Below, one piece after another: positions 54,979-64,000 of a stretch of 64,000 nt of DNA (the first letter of the stretch is position 1; each line of letters starts with the position of its first letter). Below the pieces are notes generated by a model. That model was not told the origin of the DNA. It did not search any database and saw only the letters and a program-made list of their open reading frames with translations. This DNA is from Isosphaera pallida ATCC 43644 (GTDB lineage Bacteria > Planctomycetota > Planctomycetia > Isosphaerales > Isosphaeraceae): NCBI RefSeq assembly GCF_000186345.1, contig NC_014962.1:3004450-3068449 (forward strand). Reading direction: 5' to 3'. Both the position numbers and the translations under genes were made by a program.

Positions 54979-55218
54979 TACTCGAACACCCCACACCTCA
55001 CACCCCACTCCCCACACCCCACTCCCCACTCCCCACTCCCCACACTCCACACCCCACTCCCCACTCCCCACACTCCACACCCCACTCCCCACTCCCCACT
55101 CCCCACTCCCCACACCCCACTCCCCACACCCCACTCCCCACTCCCCACTCCCCACTCCCCACACCCCACTCCCCACTCCCCACTCCCCACTCCCCACACC
55201 CCACTCCCCACTCCCCCC
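54979..55218. repeat. C-rich heptamer tandem repeats (right tract)
   Basis: About 240 bp of CCCCACT and CCCCACA heptamers, the reverse complement of the left tract's units (including one ctcgaacacccc that mirrors the left ggggtgttcggag). It ends 26 bp before the terminase ATG. Heptamer tandem repeats of the CCCCRGT type are known as STRR elements in filamentous cyanobacteria; this is a similar but not identical unit. Confidence 0.9.
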
Positions 55219-55244
55219 CTTGAACTTGAAGAGAGGGAACGAAC

Positions 55245-56906
55245 ATGCGGAAAGAGAAAGAGGAGATAAGGACGCTTGCAACCCCGTTGATGGTCGAGGA
55301 ATCGACAGCGGGGATGGTGGCACGGGCGTTACGCTGTTTGGCCGACGACCCGGTAGGATTCAACCGTTTAGCGTTGGGGCGTCCCGACTACTGGGAGGGT
55401 CAACGCCGCGCGGCGTTGGCGTTGACACGGGCACGATCGGTGGTGGTGGCGACCGGCAACGCGGTGGGGAAGAGTTATTTGGCGGCAGGCCTGACCTTGT
55501 GGTGGTTGTACACCCATCCCGGTTCGCTCGTGGTGGCAACCGCGCCGAGTCAAGGATTGCTTGGCACCGTGTTGTTTCGAGAGCTTCAAAAAGCGTTGGC
55601 CGCGTCGCGGAGGCGTGGGCTGGGGTTGCCGGGGATGGTGGTGGGTTCGGATCGGGGCACACCGTTCAGCTTGCGGGTCGGTCCAGGTCGGCGATTGGCC
55701 GCCGAGGGTTGGGGCTGTCTGGGAATCGCTACCCGCGGCGTGGAACGGCTCGCGGGCCGTCATCATGCCGATTTGATGGTGGTGGTGGACGAGGCGTCCG
55801 GAGTCCAGCCGGAGGCGTGGGAGGCTCTGACTTCACTCAACCCCCGCAAGCTGTTTGTTTGCGGCAACCCGCTGACGCCCGGCACGGTGTTCCACAAACT
55901 CCATCAGCGGGGGCTGACCGAAGCCTCCGACCCATCGATTCCCGACCATGCACGGGGGGTGGCGCTGACGATTCCCTCCACCGCCTCGCCCGACATCAAC
56001 CTGGAACGCTCGCCACGCGGCCTGGCCGACCGCGGCTTCATCCGCGAGGCGGAGCGGCAATGGGGACGTGGCTCCCCCTTGTGGCTGTCTCACGTCGAGG
56101 GGGTGTTTCCCACCGTCGCGGTCCACGCCTTGATCGAACCAGGCTGGCTCGACCAAGCCGCCTCTCTCGAACGTTCGCAAACCTACGAGAACCCCCCCGG
56201 GCAGCCTGTGCTGGGCTGCGACCTGGCCGCCGGAGTCGGTGCCGACCGCACCGCGATCGTCGTGCGAGACGAGGGCGGCATCCGCGAATTGATCGCCTCC
56301 GACCGCCTAGCCCCCGACGAGGCCGCCACCCTGATCGCCAGTCTGGCGCGCAAACACCTCATCGCCCCCGAACGCATCCTCTACGATGGCGCAGGTCTGG
56401 GCGCGGAATTGACCACACGGCTAGCCCGCCAGGGTCCCGGCTTCGTTCACGCTCGCGCCATCTTCGGCGCGGCTTCGGGAGGCGCGGGCTTTCTCAACCA
56501 TCGTGCTTGGTGTGGCTGGCGGTTGCGTCAACGACTCGATCCCAGCTACTCGGGCCTCGATCCCATCGCCATGACCGGCGGGGAACCCGCGACGCGGGTG
56601 GTCTGGGATGGCGACCGCTTCGACCCGGCTACCCAAACCTGGCGCCTTCCCCCCGACGACGACCCCACCGACTTCGCTGCCCTTGGTCCCGCCTTGCGTC
56701 CCGCTCGCTCCAACCAAGCCAGTCGGCTTCCCTTCGTCATCCCCCCCGAACCCTGGTGGCCCAACCTGCGTGAGGAACTGGAGGCGCTGAGGTACCGCTT
56801 GGTCGGCACCAAACTCGCCCTGGAGGACAAACGCGAAACCCGGCGACGGCTAGGACGCTCGCCCGACCTGGCCGACGCCCTCTTGATAACCTTCAGCGTC
56901 GATTAA
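55245..56906 (+). CDS. Terminase large subunit-like ATPase/nuclease (orphan)
   Basis: 553 residues. Phage terminases package DNA with an N-terminal ATPase and cut it with a C-terminal RNase H-like nuclease. Here the Walker A-like loop is VVVATGNAVGKSYLAAGLTL (about residues 66-85), Walker B DLMVVVDEASG (about 175), and motif III-like KLFVCGNPLTPGTVF. The nuclease part has GCDLAAGVGADRTAIVVRDE and RILYDGAGLGAEL with acidic residues. ATG 55245 follows AGAGGG. No portal, capsid or tail genes are in the window, so it is an orphan: a prophage remnant, a gene-transfer-agent part or a domesticated gene. Confidence 0.82.
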   Translation: MRKEKEEIRTLATPLMVEESTAGMVARALRCLADDPVGFNRLALGRPDYWEGQRRAALALTRARSVVVATGNAVGKSYLAAGLTLWWLYTHPGSLVVATAPSQGLLGTVLFRELQKALAASRRRGLGLPGMVVGSDRGTPFSLRVGPGRRLAAEGWGCLGIATRGVERLAGRHHADLMVVVDEASGVQPEAWEALTSLNPRKLFVCGNPLTPGTVFHKLHQRGLTEASDPSIPDHARGVALTIPSTASPDINLERSPRGLADRGFIREAERQWGRGSPLWLSHVEGVFPTVAVHALIEPGWLDQAASLERSQTYENPPGQPVLGCDLAAGVGADRTAIVVRDEGGIRELIASDRLAPDEAATLIASLARKHLIAPERILYDGAGLGAELTTRLARQGPGFVHARAIFGAASGGAGFLNHRAWCGWRLRQRLDPSYSGLDPIAMTGGEPATRVVWDGDRFDPATQTWRLPPDDDPTDFAALGPALRPARSNQASRLPFVIPPEPWWPNLREELEALRYRLVGTKLALEDKRETRRRLGRSPDLADALLITFSVD

Positions 56907-57142
56907 TCCCAACCCCCGCCGCCCAACCGATCTCCCCTCCCCCACCGCTCAAGTCTATGTGAACGTAATAACAGCGTTGGGCGCAACATCCGGTCATGGT
57001 AAGGTTTTGTCACCCGGTTGACGGATGATTCGCTCAAGCGGATCCTGCCCGCGCGACGAACAACCAAGGATGGTGTGGAGGACGACGGAATGGACGGGGG
57101 TGGCGGGGGGCGTCCCCAGGTGGGATTGGGAGGGGTGAAGTC

Positions 57143-58270
57143 GTGTCTACGGTGACAAACGCAAATCCGCCGATCATTCCGTTGTCTCAGCTTCAGCATG
57201 GCCAAGAGGCGATCTGTTTCGCCGCCTTGTCGCGCAAGGAAATCGGGACCGACCGTCACGGCAATCCGTTCGTCAAGTGCGTGTTCCGCGATCGTTACGT
57301 CGAGCGTCTGGCTCCGCTGTGGTGGTCCAACGCCTTTCGAGAAGTGGCCGCCAATTGGCGGGAGGGGGATGCGTTTCGGTTGCACGTCAAAGGCCAGCAT
57401 TTGGTCAAATATGGATTTCAGCTTGAAATTATCGATGCGCGTCCGGTGGTCGATTCCGACGTGGCGGACGGCTACAATTATTTTCAGCTGGTGGAGTCGT
57501 CCGACCGGGAACCGGAGGATTTATTGCGCAATGTGCGGGCGGTGATCGACAAGGCGATCGACGAACCGCCGTTGCGGCGGTTGGTTCACGCGATCATTGA
57601 CGAGCATCAGAGTCTCTTCATGCGGATGCCGGCCTCCCAGTCGTTTCATCACAATTACACCGCCGGTTTGCTGGAGCATGTCTGGAGCATGACCCGGATC
57701 GCCGGATTTTTGGCAGAACATTACGCGCGCTACTACCACAACCTCAATCCCCCGCTCAACAAGGGGATCATCGTGGCCGGGGCGGTGTTGCACGACATTG
57801 GCAAGCTGTTTGAACTGGATTACCACCCGGTTGAGGCCAAATACACCATCCAAGGCAAGTTGATTGGTCATGTGCTGATCGGTCGAGACATGGTCCGCGA
57901 GACGGCGCGGCGGCTGGGCGACGTGCCGGAGGAGACGTTGTTGTTGCTGGAACACGCGATCCTCGCCCACCACGGCCGGGAGGAATTCGGCGCGCCCAAG
58001 CCGCCGCAAACCTTAGAGGCGTTGATTCTCCATTACATCGACGACCTCGACAGCAAGGTGAACGCGGTGGCCCGCCAGCGGATCAAGTCCAACGGCGACG
58101 CTCCCTGGACCGACCGGATCGGCTCGCTGAACAACCGACAGTTTTATCGCGGTGTGCCGGTTCCACCGCCGCCGTTGGACCCTACCGAGGCAACTCACGA
58201 GCCGCCCGAACCAAGGTTGCGGTTGCATAAGGACGACCGCGAACCCCAAACCAACACCAGACCCGATTGA
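57143..58270 (+). CDS. YhaM-like 3'-5' exoribonuclease (OB fold plus HD domain)
   Basis: 375 residues. The first ~120 residues form an OB-like nucleic-acid-binding domain (RHGNPFVKCVFRDRYVERLA, FRLHVKGQHLVKYGFQLEII); the HD domain begins around 170 with ASQSFHHNYTAGLLEHVWSM, then VAGAVLHDIGKLFELDYHPV (HD pair), LEHAILAHHGREEFGAPKPP and LILHYIDDLDSKVNAVARQR. This is the YhaM family, which degrades RNA and single-stranded DNA from the 3' end with Mn2+. GTG 57143 is the start. A Pro-rich tail of ~45 residues follows the HD domain. Confidence 0.9.
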   Translation: MSTVTNANPPIIPLSQLQHGQEAICFAALSRKEIGTDRHGNPFVKCVFRDRYVERLAPLWWSNAFREVAANWREGDAFRLHVKGQHLVKYGFQLEIIDARPVVDSDVADGYNYFQLVESSDREPEDLLRNVRAVIDKAIDEPPLRRLVHAIIDEHQSLFMRMPASQSFHHNYTAGLLEHVWSMTRIAGFLAEHYARYYHNLNPPLNKGIIVAGAVLHDIGKLFELDYHPVEAKYTIQGKLIGHVLIGRDMVRETARRLGDVPEETLLLLEHAILAHHGREEFGAPKPPQTLEALILHYIDDLDSKVNAVARQRIKSNGDAPWTDRIGSLNNRQFYRGVPVPPPPLDPTEATHEPPEPRLRLHKDDREPQTNTRPD

Positions 58271-58439
58271 GAACGTGCAGAGAGCGAAGGGCGATTCTCG
58301 AAATCCGATCGTCACATGGGTTGAACTTGGAGCTGTGAACGGCAAGAATCGCGTTGTGGTCAAACCAAGCGACTCGACATCTTCTCGCATGATTGGAGAG
58401 TCGGCCAAAAAAACTTCATTCCATCCTTAGGAACCATCG

Positions 58440-59447
58440 ATGACGCTTCTCCGGAGAAAAACGATGTCGTTGACGACTCGTCAGGGCTTCACCCTGATCG
58501 AGCTTCTGGTGGTCATCGCCATCATCGCGGTACTGATTGCCCTGTTGTTGCCGGCGGTGCAGGCCGCCCGCGAAGCAGCCCGACGGGCCCAGTGCGTCAA
58601 CAATCTCAAGCAGATTGGGCTAGCGGTTCACTTGTACGAATCGACTCATGGGGTGTTTCCTCCCTCATCGCAGGGTCCGGTGTATCAATTCAGCGCGTTG
58701 GCGCGGTTGTTGCCATTTCTCGAGCAATCGAGTCTGCTGGCCGCGCTCAACTTCGACCTGGGGCTGCGCGCAAACGGCAACGCTCCGATTCAACCGGCCA
58801 ATACCACCGCTACCCGAACGGCGGTCGCCACCTATCTTTGCCCCAGCGACCCCAACGCTCAGCGAATTTTCGACCCGATGCTGCGACCGTTCAATTATTC
58901 CGGCTGCGCGGGCGATGGGCTGGTTGACGACGGGGCGACGATTCCGCCGTTTGCCAACGGCGTGATTTTCATCAGCGCGGTGGTCCGCTTCGCCGAGGTG
59001 ACCGACGGCCTTTCTCAAACCGTGGCGGTGGCTGAAACCTTGATTGGCGGAGGGGTGACGAACGTCCCTCCAGGCGCGCCTGGCGATCCCCGCACCCAAC
59101 ACCGTGAACTCGGCGACGCGGTTCCTCCGTTGATTCGTCCCACGGCCGAGACCTGTGCGATCAGTTCGAGCTTCCCATGGGGAGGCAACCGCAACTACGG
59201 CTGGGCGATCGGGCGAACCGACGGCACGATTTACAACCACGTCCTTTTGCCCAACGATCCTCAACCCGACTGCTTCCACGCCCACATCCGGGGGTGGAAG
59301 GCAGCGCGGAGTAACCACCCCGGAGGTGTCAACGCGCTGCTAGCCGAAGGCTCGGTCCGTTTCGTTAAAAACACGGTGGCCCTGCCGGTCTGGCGCGGTT
59401 TGGCTACCCGATCCGGCGGTGAAGTCCTCTCCGCCGACGCCTATTGA
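58440..59447 (+). CDS. DUF1559 prepilin-like exported protein (second copy)
   Basis: 335 residues, same family as 12723-13772. [20 protein letters not shown] near residue 16 is the pseudopilin N-terminus; [40 protein letters not shown] and [20 protein letters not shown] follow. ATG 58440 has AGGA about eight bases upstream; ATG 58464 is an alternative that also keeps the prepilin leader. It is not in an operon with type II secretion genes. Function unknown. Confidence 0.93.
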   Translation: MTLLRRKTMSLTTRQGFTLIELLVVIAIIAVLIALLLPAVQAAREAARRAQCVNNLKQIGLAVHLYESTHGVFPPSSQGPVYQFSALARLLPFLEQSSLLAALNFDLGLRANGNAPIQPANTTATRTAVATYLCPSDPNAQRIFDPMLRPFNYSGCAGDGLVDDGATIPPFANGVIFISAVVRFAEVTDGLSQTVAVAETLIGGGVTNVPPGAPGDPRTQHRELGDAVPPLIRPTAETCAISSSFPWGGNRNYGWAIGRTDGTIYNHVLLPNDPQPDCFHAHIRGWKAARSNHPGGVNALLAEGSVRFVKNTVALPVWRGLATRSGGEVLSADAY

Positions 59448-59540
59448 GATTGATGATGAACAATCCTACAAGGAATTAATGGAACGACTCAAAAAGCGGG
59501 CCGCGAGCCAAACCTCCAAGCGGTCGCGCTGGGCTGGGGA

Positions 59541-61235
59541 TCAGCCGCCGCGAGCCTCGGCGAGCATGGCGCGGACTTCGCGGCGGGTGCCGTCGGCGAC
59601 CGAGTCGCCCCGAAGCATGGCAGCGAGTTCCTCGATCCGTTCGGTTTCATCGAGCGCGGTGATGGTGGTCAGAGTGCGACCGTCGCGGGTTTCCTTGCGG
59701 ATGACCCACTGGTGAGCGGCGAAGCTAGCGAGTTGGGGCATATGGGTCACGCAAATGATTTGATGATGACGGGCCAGTTCACTGAGCTTGCGACCCAGCG
59801 ACGCGCCCAGGCGTCCGCCCACGGCCGCGTCGATCTCATCGAAAATGAGCGTGGGCACGCGGTCGGCGTCGGCCAGAACCGTCTTGATGGCTAGGGTGAC
59901 GCGAGCGAGTTCGCCGCCGGAGGCGATTTTGCGGAGTGGGCGGGGCGGCTCACCGGGGTTGGGGGCGAAAAGGAACTCAACCCGATCGACGCCGTGTTCC
60001 GGAGGCGAGGCCATGGTGGGGTTGTCGCCCAGCGGGGCGGTCGCAACTTCAATGGTCAAGCGCGCCTCGGGAAGCGCGAGGTCTTTGAGGTGGTTCTGGA
60101 CATCGCGGGCCAGGACGCGGGCGGCCCTGGAGCGGGCGGCAGAGAGGTCGGCGGCGGTCTGACGCAGTTCGTTCCAGGCGGCGTTGAGGGGGGAGTCCAG
60201 CGCGTCGAGGTCAGCGGCGGCACGTTCCAGATTGTCGAGGCGGTGTTGCAGGTGGACCAGATGATCGGCCAGTTCGTCGGGATCGCGGCGAAAGCGACCG
60301 GCGAGTTTGCGGTAAAGGGCCAAGCGGGTTTCGATCTCGTCGAGGCGTCGGGGGTCGTCGGTCCAGGCGCGTCCCAGCGAGCGCAGGGCGTAGGCCGCTT
60401 CGCGTGTCTCGTCGGCCAGACGCTCCAGGGTCTCGGCGAGTTCAGCGAGTTCGGGAGCGTCAGCGCTGAGAGGATGGAGGTCGCGCGCGACCTTCTGAAT
60501 CCGTTCCACTGCCGAACCGTCGGCTTCGTAAAGCCAATGATGACCCCCTTGGACCGCCTCGCGGAATCGGCGGGCATTGGCCAATCGTCGCGCCTCGCGT
60601 TGCAACTCTTCGTACTCGCCGACCACGGGACGGGCGGCGGCCAGCTCCTCGCACTCGAAACGGAGCAGTTCCAGCTCGCGGTCGCGCTGCTCGGCGGATT
60701 CGACCAATTCGCGGCGGCGTTGTAGCAGCGCTGCATGAACCGCGCGGGCTTCACAATAACGGAGCCTCAGCGGTTCAAGCTTGCCGAAGGCATCCAACCA
60801 ACCGCGCTGGCGGTCGGGGTCGGCCAGGGCGCGGGCATCCTGCTGGCTGTGAAGATCGAGCAAATGACTACTCAACGCCTTGAGGGTCGCGGCGGTGACT
60901 GGAACGCCATTGACATGGGCCCAACTACGCCCCTGCGCCCCCAGACGCCTCGTGACGATCAAGGTCTCCTCCTCGATCTCGCCGCCCAGGACTGCCTCGA
61001 CCTCTCCTTTGAGCAATGGGTCGGACAAATCGAAAACCGCCGAGGCCCGCGCCTCTTCCTTGCCTTCACGGACCAGTTCGGGACTGGCCTTGGCTCCCAT
61101 CACCAGCCCCAGCGCGGTCAAAAGCAAACTTTTGCCCGCGCCGGTCTCGCCGGTCCAGGCGCACAAACCGGGTTTCAACTCCACCCGCGCGTCTTCGATC
61201 AACGCGAGGTTCTTGACCGACACTTCGAGCAACAT
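59541..61235 (-). CDS. recN: DNA repair protein RecN
   Basis: 564 residues of the SMC-like ATPase that acts early in double-strand-break repair. ALIEDARVELKPGLCAWTGE and TGAGKSLLLTALGLVMGAKA hold Walker A; coiled-coil arms fill about residues 170-370; the C-terminal head has IASGGELARVTLAIKTVL (signature), LIFDEIDAAVGGRLGASLGR (Walker B) and QIICVTHMPQLASFAAHQWV. The ATG at 61235 gives MLLEVSVKNLALIED, the standard start. Sits 132 bp after the tRNA-binding protein gene in the same direction. Confidence 0.96.
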   Translation of the reverse strand: MLLEVSVKNLALIEDARVELKPGLCAWTGETGAGKSLLLTALGLVMGAKASPELVREGKEEARASAVFDLSDPLLKGEVEAVLGGEIEEETLIVTRRLGAQGRSWAHVNGVPVTAATLKALSSHLLDLHSQQDARALADPDRQRGWLDAFGKLEPLRLRYCEARAVHAALLQRRRELVESAEQRDRELELLRFECEELAAARPVVGEYEELQREARRLANARRFREAVQGGHHWLYEADGSAVERIQKVARDLHPLSADAPELAELAETLERLADETREAAYALRSLGRAWTDDPRRLDEIETRLALYRKLAGRFRRDPDELADHLVHLQHRLDNLERAAADLDALDSPLNAAWNELRQTAADLSAARSRAARVLARDVQNHLKDLALPEARLTIEVATAPLGDNPTMASPPEHGVDRVEFLFAPNPGEPPRPLRKIASGGELARVTLAIKTVLADADRVPTLIFDEIDAAVGGRLGASLGRKLSELARHHQIICVTHMPQLASFAAHQWVIRKETRDGRTLTTITALDETERIEELAAMLRGDSVADGTRREVRAMLAEARGG

Positions 61236-61367
61236 GGCTCCGCCCCGCCCTAAGTCGCTGAGGTTCGACTCGTCCCGTTGCGTCACACCGCGAAGGGTCG
61301 CGGATCAAACCAAGCCGAGGCGGTGGGGGTCCAACCAGGTCCATCCCGTTCAAGTCGCGCGATTGGC

Positions 61368-61703
61368 CTACTTGACGACTGAACCGGGCAGACACGAGGG
61401 ATCGTCGGGGGTCAGAACAATGACCTTGTCACCGGAGGTGGCTGCCAGCAGCATCCCCTCGGAGGTTTCGCCCCGCAGGATCGCCGGCTCCAGATTGTTA
61501 ACCACCACGATCAGCTTGCCCACTAACGCCTCGGGTGCGTAATGCTTGCGAATTCCGGCCACGATCTGCTTGGGGGTCTCCCCGCCGACATCGACCGTCA
61601 GCAGCAACAGCTTGTCGGCGTTGGGGTGGGGGCGGGCTTCAACCACCTTGGCCACCCTCAGTTCCAGCTTGGCGAACTCGTCGTACTTGATGAACTCGGA
61701 CAT
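61368..61703 (-). CDS. Stand-alone tRNA-binding (EMAP II / MetRS beta-like) protein
   Basis: 111 residues forming a single OB-fold tRNA-binding domain: LELRVAKVVEARPHPNADKL, DVGGETPKQIVAGIRKHY, LVGKLIVVVNNLEPAILRGE and SEGMLLAATSGDKVIVLTPD. This is the domain found at the C-terminus of many methionyl-tRNA synthetases or as a separate beta subunit, and in the chaperone CsaA. ATG 61703 gives MSEFIKYDEFAKLELRV. No metG is adjacent. The role as MetRS partner is inferred. Confidence 0.88.
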   Translation of the reverse strand: MSEFIKYDEFAKLELRVAKVVEARPHPNADKLLLLTVDVGGETPKQIVAGIRKHYAPEALVGKLIVVVNNLEPAILRGETSEGMLLAATSGDKVIVLTPDDPSCLPGSVVK

Positions 61704-62074
61704 CGACGCCTCAAACGAAGGAAAAGAACACGGGACAAAATTCAACGGTGTGGAGTTGGATCGACGTTCAGCGCCTCAAATCATCCCCCCTCACCATCCT
61801 CATCGTCCCACTCGCTGACGTCCCCCGTCTCGACCGATCTCCGGATTCCCAACGCGACAGCAGTCACGATCCTAACGATCCGTTCACTCCTGGTCAAGAG
61901 TGCCACTTGAACCAAGTTCATCGTGTTCGCTTGTTCGCCTTGCGGGAATGGGTTTCGGACGATCATGCGGGATTCGTCGGGTCAATTTGGAAAAACCGAA
62001 CCGACTTGGTTCGGGCGGAACCGATTGTGCCGTCTGGGCGGGGGTCAGACGAGAGAGCACGACTTGGAATCCGT

Positions 62075-62662
62075 TCAGCGGGGTTGGAAGTTCAGCGAGG
62101 CGGAGTTGACGCAGTAACGCAGGCCGGTAGGGGGCGGACCGTCCTCAAAGACGTGACCGAGGTGAGATCCGCAGTTAGAGCAGAGAATCTCGGTGCGGAC
62201 CATGAAGTAGCTGCGATCTTCCTCGGTGACGACGGCGGCCGGGTCGATCGCCTGGAAGAAGCTGGGCCAGCCGGTGCCAGAGTCGAACTTATGATCGGAG
62301 GAAAAAAGTGGTTGACCGCAGCAGACGCAGAGATAGGTGCCGGGGGTCTTGGTGTTCCAGTACGCGCCGGTGAAGGCACGCTCGGTCCCCTTGCGGCGGG
62401 TAATCTGGAATTGGGTTGAAGAGAGGAGTTGGGCCCATTCCTCGTCAGTCTTGGAGACGGGGAAGCGGGTCGTGGCGGACGAGGAGTCAGACATCGCAGC
62501 GGAACTCCCTGGAGGTAGAGCAGTGGTGAGAACCAGGCGCGTCGGGAGCTGGCTCACGATCAAGAGCATGAGCGCCGCGGCCCCAACGGCAACCCATGTT
62601 CTTCTCCCCACGTCCAGCCTAACCAGACCCTGAAACAACGATCGCCTTAAATCGCTCGTCAC
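62075..62662 (-). CDS. msrB: Peptide-methionine (R)-S-oxide reductase MsrB, possibly membrane-anchored
   Basis: Reduces methionine-R-sulfoxide in proteins. The catalytic domain has RAFTGAYWNTKTPGTYLCVC, zinc cysteines CVCC and CSNC, and the C-terminal catalytic motif RYCVNSASLNF. From GTG 62662 the protein is 195 residues with an N-terminal hydrophobic segment (VAVGAAALMLLIVSQLPTRL) that would anchor or export it. From ATG 62494, which has GGGAG about ten bases upstream, it is a cytoplasmic 139-residue enzyme. Both are open; the longer form has reasonable codon use. Confidence 0.9.
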   Translation of the reverse strand: MTSDLRRSLFQGLVRLDVGRRTWVAVGAAALMLLIVSQLPTRLVLTTALPPGSSAAMSDSSSATTRFPVSKTDEEWAQLLSSTQFQITRRKGTERAFTGAYWNTKTPGTYLCVCCGQPLFSSDHKFDSGTGWPSFFQAIDPAAVVTEEDRSYFMVRTEILCSNCGSHLGHVFEDGPPPTGLRYCVNSASLNFQPR

Positions 62663-63073
62663 GTCAACCTCGGATAATGGCAGAGTGGAGAGGGTGAAGC
62701 GAATCGGGGGATTCTCAAACCATTTGCAAGAACTTGTTCTCGTTTTTCCGATTCATGGTAGAGTGAAGGTCGAGGAGGGCTGGGAAAACTCTACGCGAAA
62801 AATCCCCCAAGCTCCTCTTCTTCTCTTGACCTTCGGAATACATCGGTGCGATATTGTGAGCGATGTACTCGGACGGGTCGCCAAACGTCACGCTGACGTC
62901 AGGAATCCGTTAAAAGAGGGTCGCTTCTTCTTTCTTTCTTGCGACTCTATCAGACCGCGACCGCGACCACCTCTTGTGGCGCGGAAGATTATTCATTCCG
63001 TCCTCAGGTTTACTCAGTCGGACGGCGTTGATCGAGCTGCTATTTCCTGGAACTATACGGGAGTGATTGCTCC
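62663..63073. other. 411-bp spacer upstream of the PEP-CTERM gene
   Basis: No gene recognised. An AGAAC-TT-GTTCT inverted repeat lies at 62728-62739. This divergent region presumably holds promoters for msrB and for the PEP-CTERM gene. Confidence 0.35.
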
Positions 63074-63826
63074 ATGATCCGTTTCGCCTTCGGTCTGACC
63101 GTCCTTTCGTTGTGCGTTCCCGCTGCGCATGCCGATTTGGTGTTGGACGATTTTTCGACCGCCTTGGCAGGTTTGACCGCGTCAGGCGTTGGCAGCAGCA
63201 ACACCCTGAGCGCCTCCGCCAGCGTGGTTGGCGGGATTCGCGATGCTCGGGTGACGGTCTTGAATAGTTCCTCTGGATTCCCGGTTCCTTCAGGAACTCT
63301 GACTATCGATTCCAGCAGCTCCCCCAGGTTCGCCGATTTCCAAAGCAACTCCAGCGCCGACGCGATTTTCGCCTTGGAGTATGACGGGACTTCTGGATTC
63401 AATACTGGTCCGCTGCCCAGCGCTGGTTTGAATCTGAACCTGGCCGGCGCGACGGGCTTTTCGTTCAGCTACATCACGTCGAGCAACTTCACTGTCACAA
63501 TCGCGGTGGTGGACAGCACTGGCACGACCAACGATTCGGGAACATTCAACCTGCCGGGCGTGACCAACCTAACCAACGCCTTCTTGCCGATCAGTGGTTT
63601 TTCGGGTGGCGGCTCGATCTTCAACAATAGCAATATCGGCGGGTTTCGCCTTACGTTTTCCGCTGGCCGCGACTTCGACGTGACGATCGCCGACGGCATT
63701 CTTCTCGTCATCCCTGCCAACGGCAACGGCGACGTGATTCCCGAGCCAGGCACGTTGGTTCTGGCGGGTGTGCTAGGCGCGGTCGGCGTGGGCCTGGGGT
63801 TGGCTCGTCGTCGCCGAGTTGCTTGA
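63074..63826 (+). CDS. PEP-CTERM sorting-domain exported protein
   Basis: 250 residues. An N-terminal signal peptide (FGLTVLSLCVPAAHA, cleavage before DLVLDD) is followed by a Ser/Thr/Gly/Asn-rich beta-type region without a recognised enzyme motif. The C-terminus has PEPGTL, a hydrophobic stretch and RRRR, the PEP-CTERM signal for exosortase-mediated sorting in bacteria that export heteropolymers or surface proteins. Its presence implies an exosortase elsewhere. The gene ends 174 bp before the window edge; nothing is recognised after it. Confidence 0.9.
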   Translation: MIRFAFGLTVLSLCVPAAHADLVLDDFSTALAGLTASGVGSSNTLSASASVVGGIRDARVTVLNSSSGFPVPSGTLTIDSSSSPRFADFQSNSSADAIFALEYDGTSGFNTGPLPSAGLNLNLAGATGFSFSYITSSNFTVTIAVVDSTGTTNDSGTFNLPGVTNLTNAFLPISGFSGGGSIFNNSNIGGFRLTFSAGRDFDVTIADGILLVIPANGNGDVIPEPGTLVLAGVLGAVGVGLGLARRRRVA

Positions 63827-64000
63827 CTCCCTCAACGCATCGTAATGCCTCTCGTCCGAGGGATCTCTCATTTCATACCATACCCACCGCGCCGCGACAC
63901 TTGGCTCCAAATGGAGTGAGGTCGCGGCTACCTTTTGAAATCTTCCTACACACTTCCAGTACGCGGGGGTCGGGAGCGTCGAATCTCTCTTGCGCGGTGA

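Noticed and set aside
54990-55218. CRISPR-like array
   Set aside because: Units are 7 bp, head to tail, without spacers; it is a simple tandem repeat.
54863-56773. 636-codon plus-strand open frame rich in TPH/SPLPTPH
   Set aside because: It reads the heptamer tract (no stops because of its composition) and then the terminase gene in the wrong frame.

Overview
The window reads as chromosomal DNA of a GC-rich planctomycete, most likely of the Isosphaera type. The evidence is two DUF1559 prepilin-like proteins (12723-13772 and 58440-59447), a TIGR02996-type protein, a PEP-CTERM exported protein, an S10-spc-alpha ribosomal cluster without rpmD (L30), and wide spacers between ribosomal genes. Species assignment is inference; no rRNA, tRNA or CRISPR array was seen.

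Layout. 1-19.1 kb is a housekeeping and accessory stretch: the end of proB, a CvpA-like protein and a large membrane protein on the plus strand; then an SDR/DUF2867 protein, methionine aminopeptidase, DAHP synthase and a sulfurtransferase on the minus strand; an MDR oxidoreductase and a beta-class DNA methyltransferase on the plus strand; and a minus-strand run with a SAM methyltransferase, a DUF1559 protein, an ATP-grasp protein, a GT2 glycosyltransferase, an unknown one-TM protein and LarC with a histidine-rich tail. 19.1-20.2 kb has no recognisable gene. 20.2-38.5 kb is the S10-spc-alpha cluster from rpsJ to rplQ, including secY, rpoA and a 37-codon rpmJ. It is interrupted by hairpins, one of them a full intrinsic terminator between rplB and rpsS, so it is probably several transcription units. 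38.6-43.4 kb holds HIT, proC, SDR, LOG-family and hemE genes.

43.4-52.7 kb is transport-rich: a decayed gene, two ABC-2 type ATPase/permease pairs followed by an exported FmdE-like protein, a phasin-like coiled-coil protein, an S49-peptidase-like protein that lacks the catalytic serine, and a MacB/LolD-like permease/ATPase pair. 52.77-56.9 kb is the most unusual part: an islet with an orphan terminase-like ATPase/nuclease, two companion proteins of unknown function, an inverted internally deleted copy of part of the terminase gene, and G-rich heptamer repeat tracts in inverted orientation around an AT-rich core.

56.9-64 kb returns to ordinary genes: a YhaM-like exoribonuclease, a second DUF1559 protein, recN, a stand-alone tRNA-binding protein, msrB and a PEP-CTERM protein. 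Starts were chosen by family alignment from memory and by visible Shine-Dalgarno sequences; all family names come from motif recognition, not from a search.
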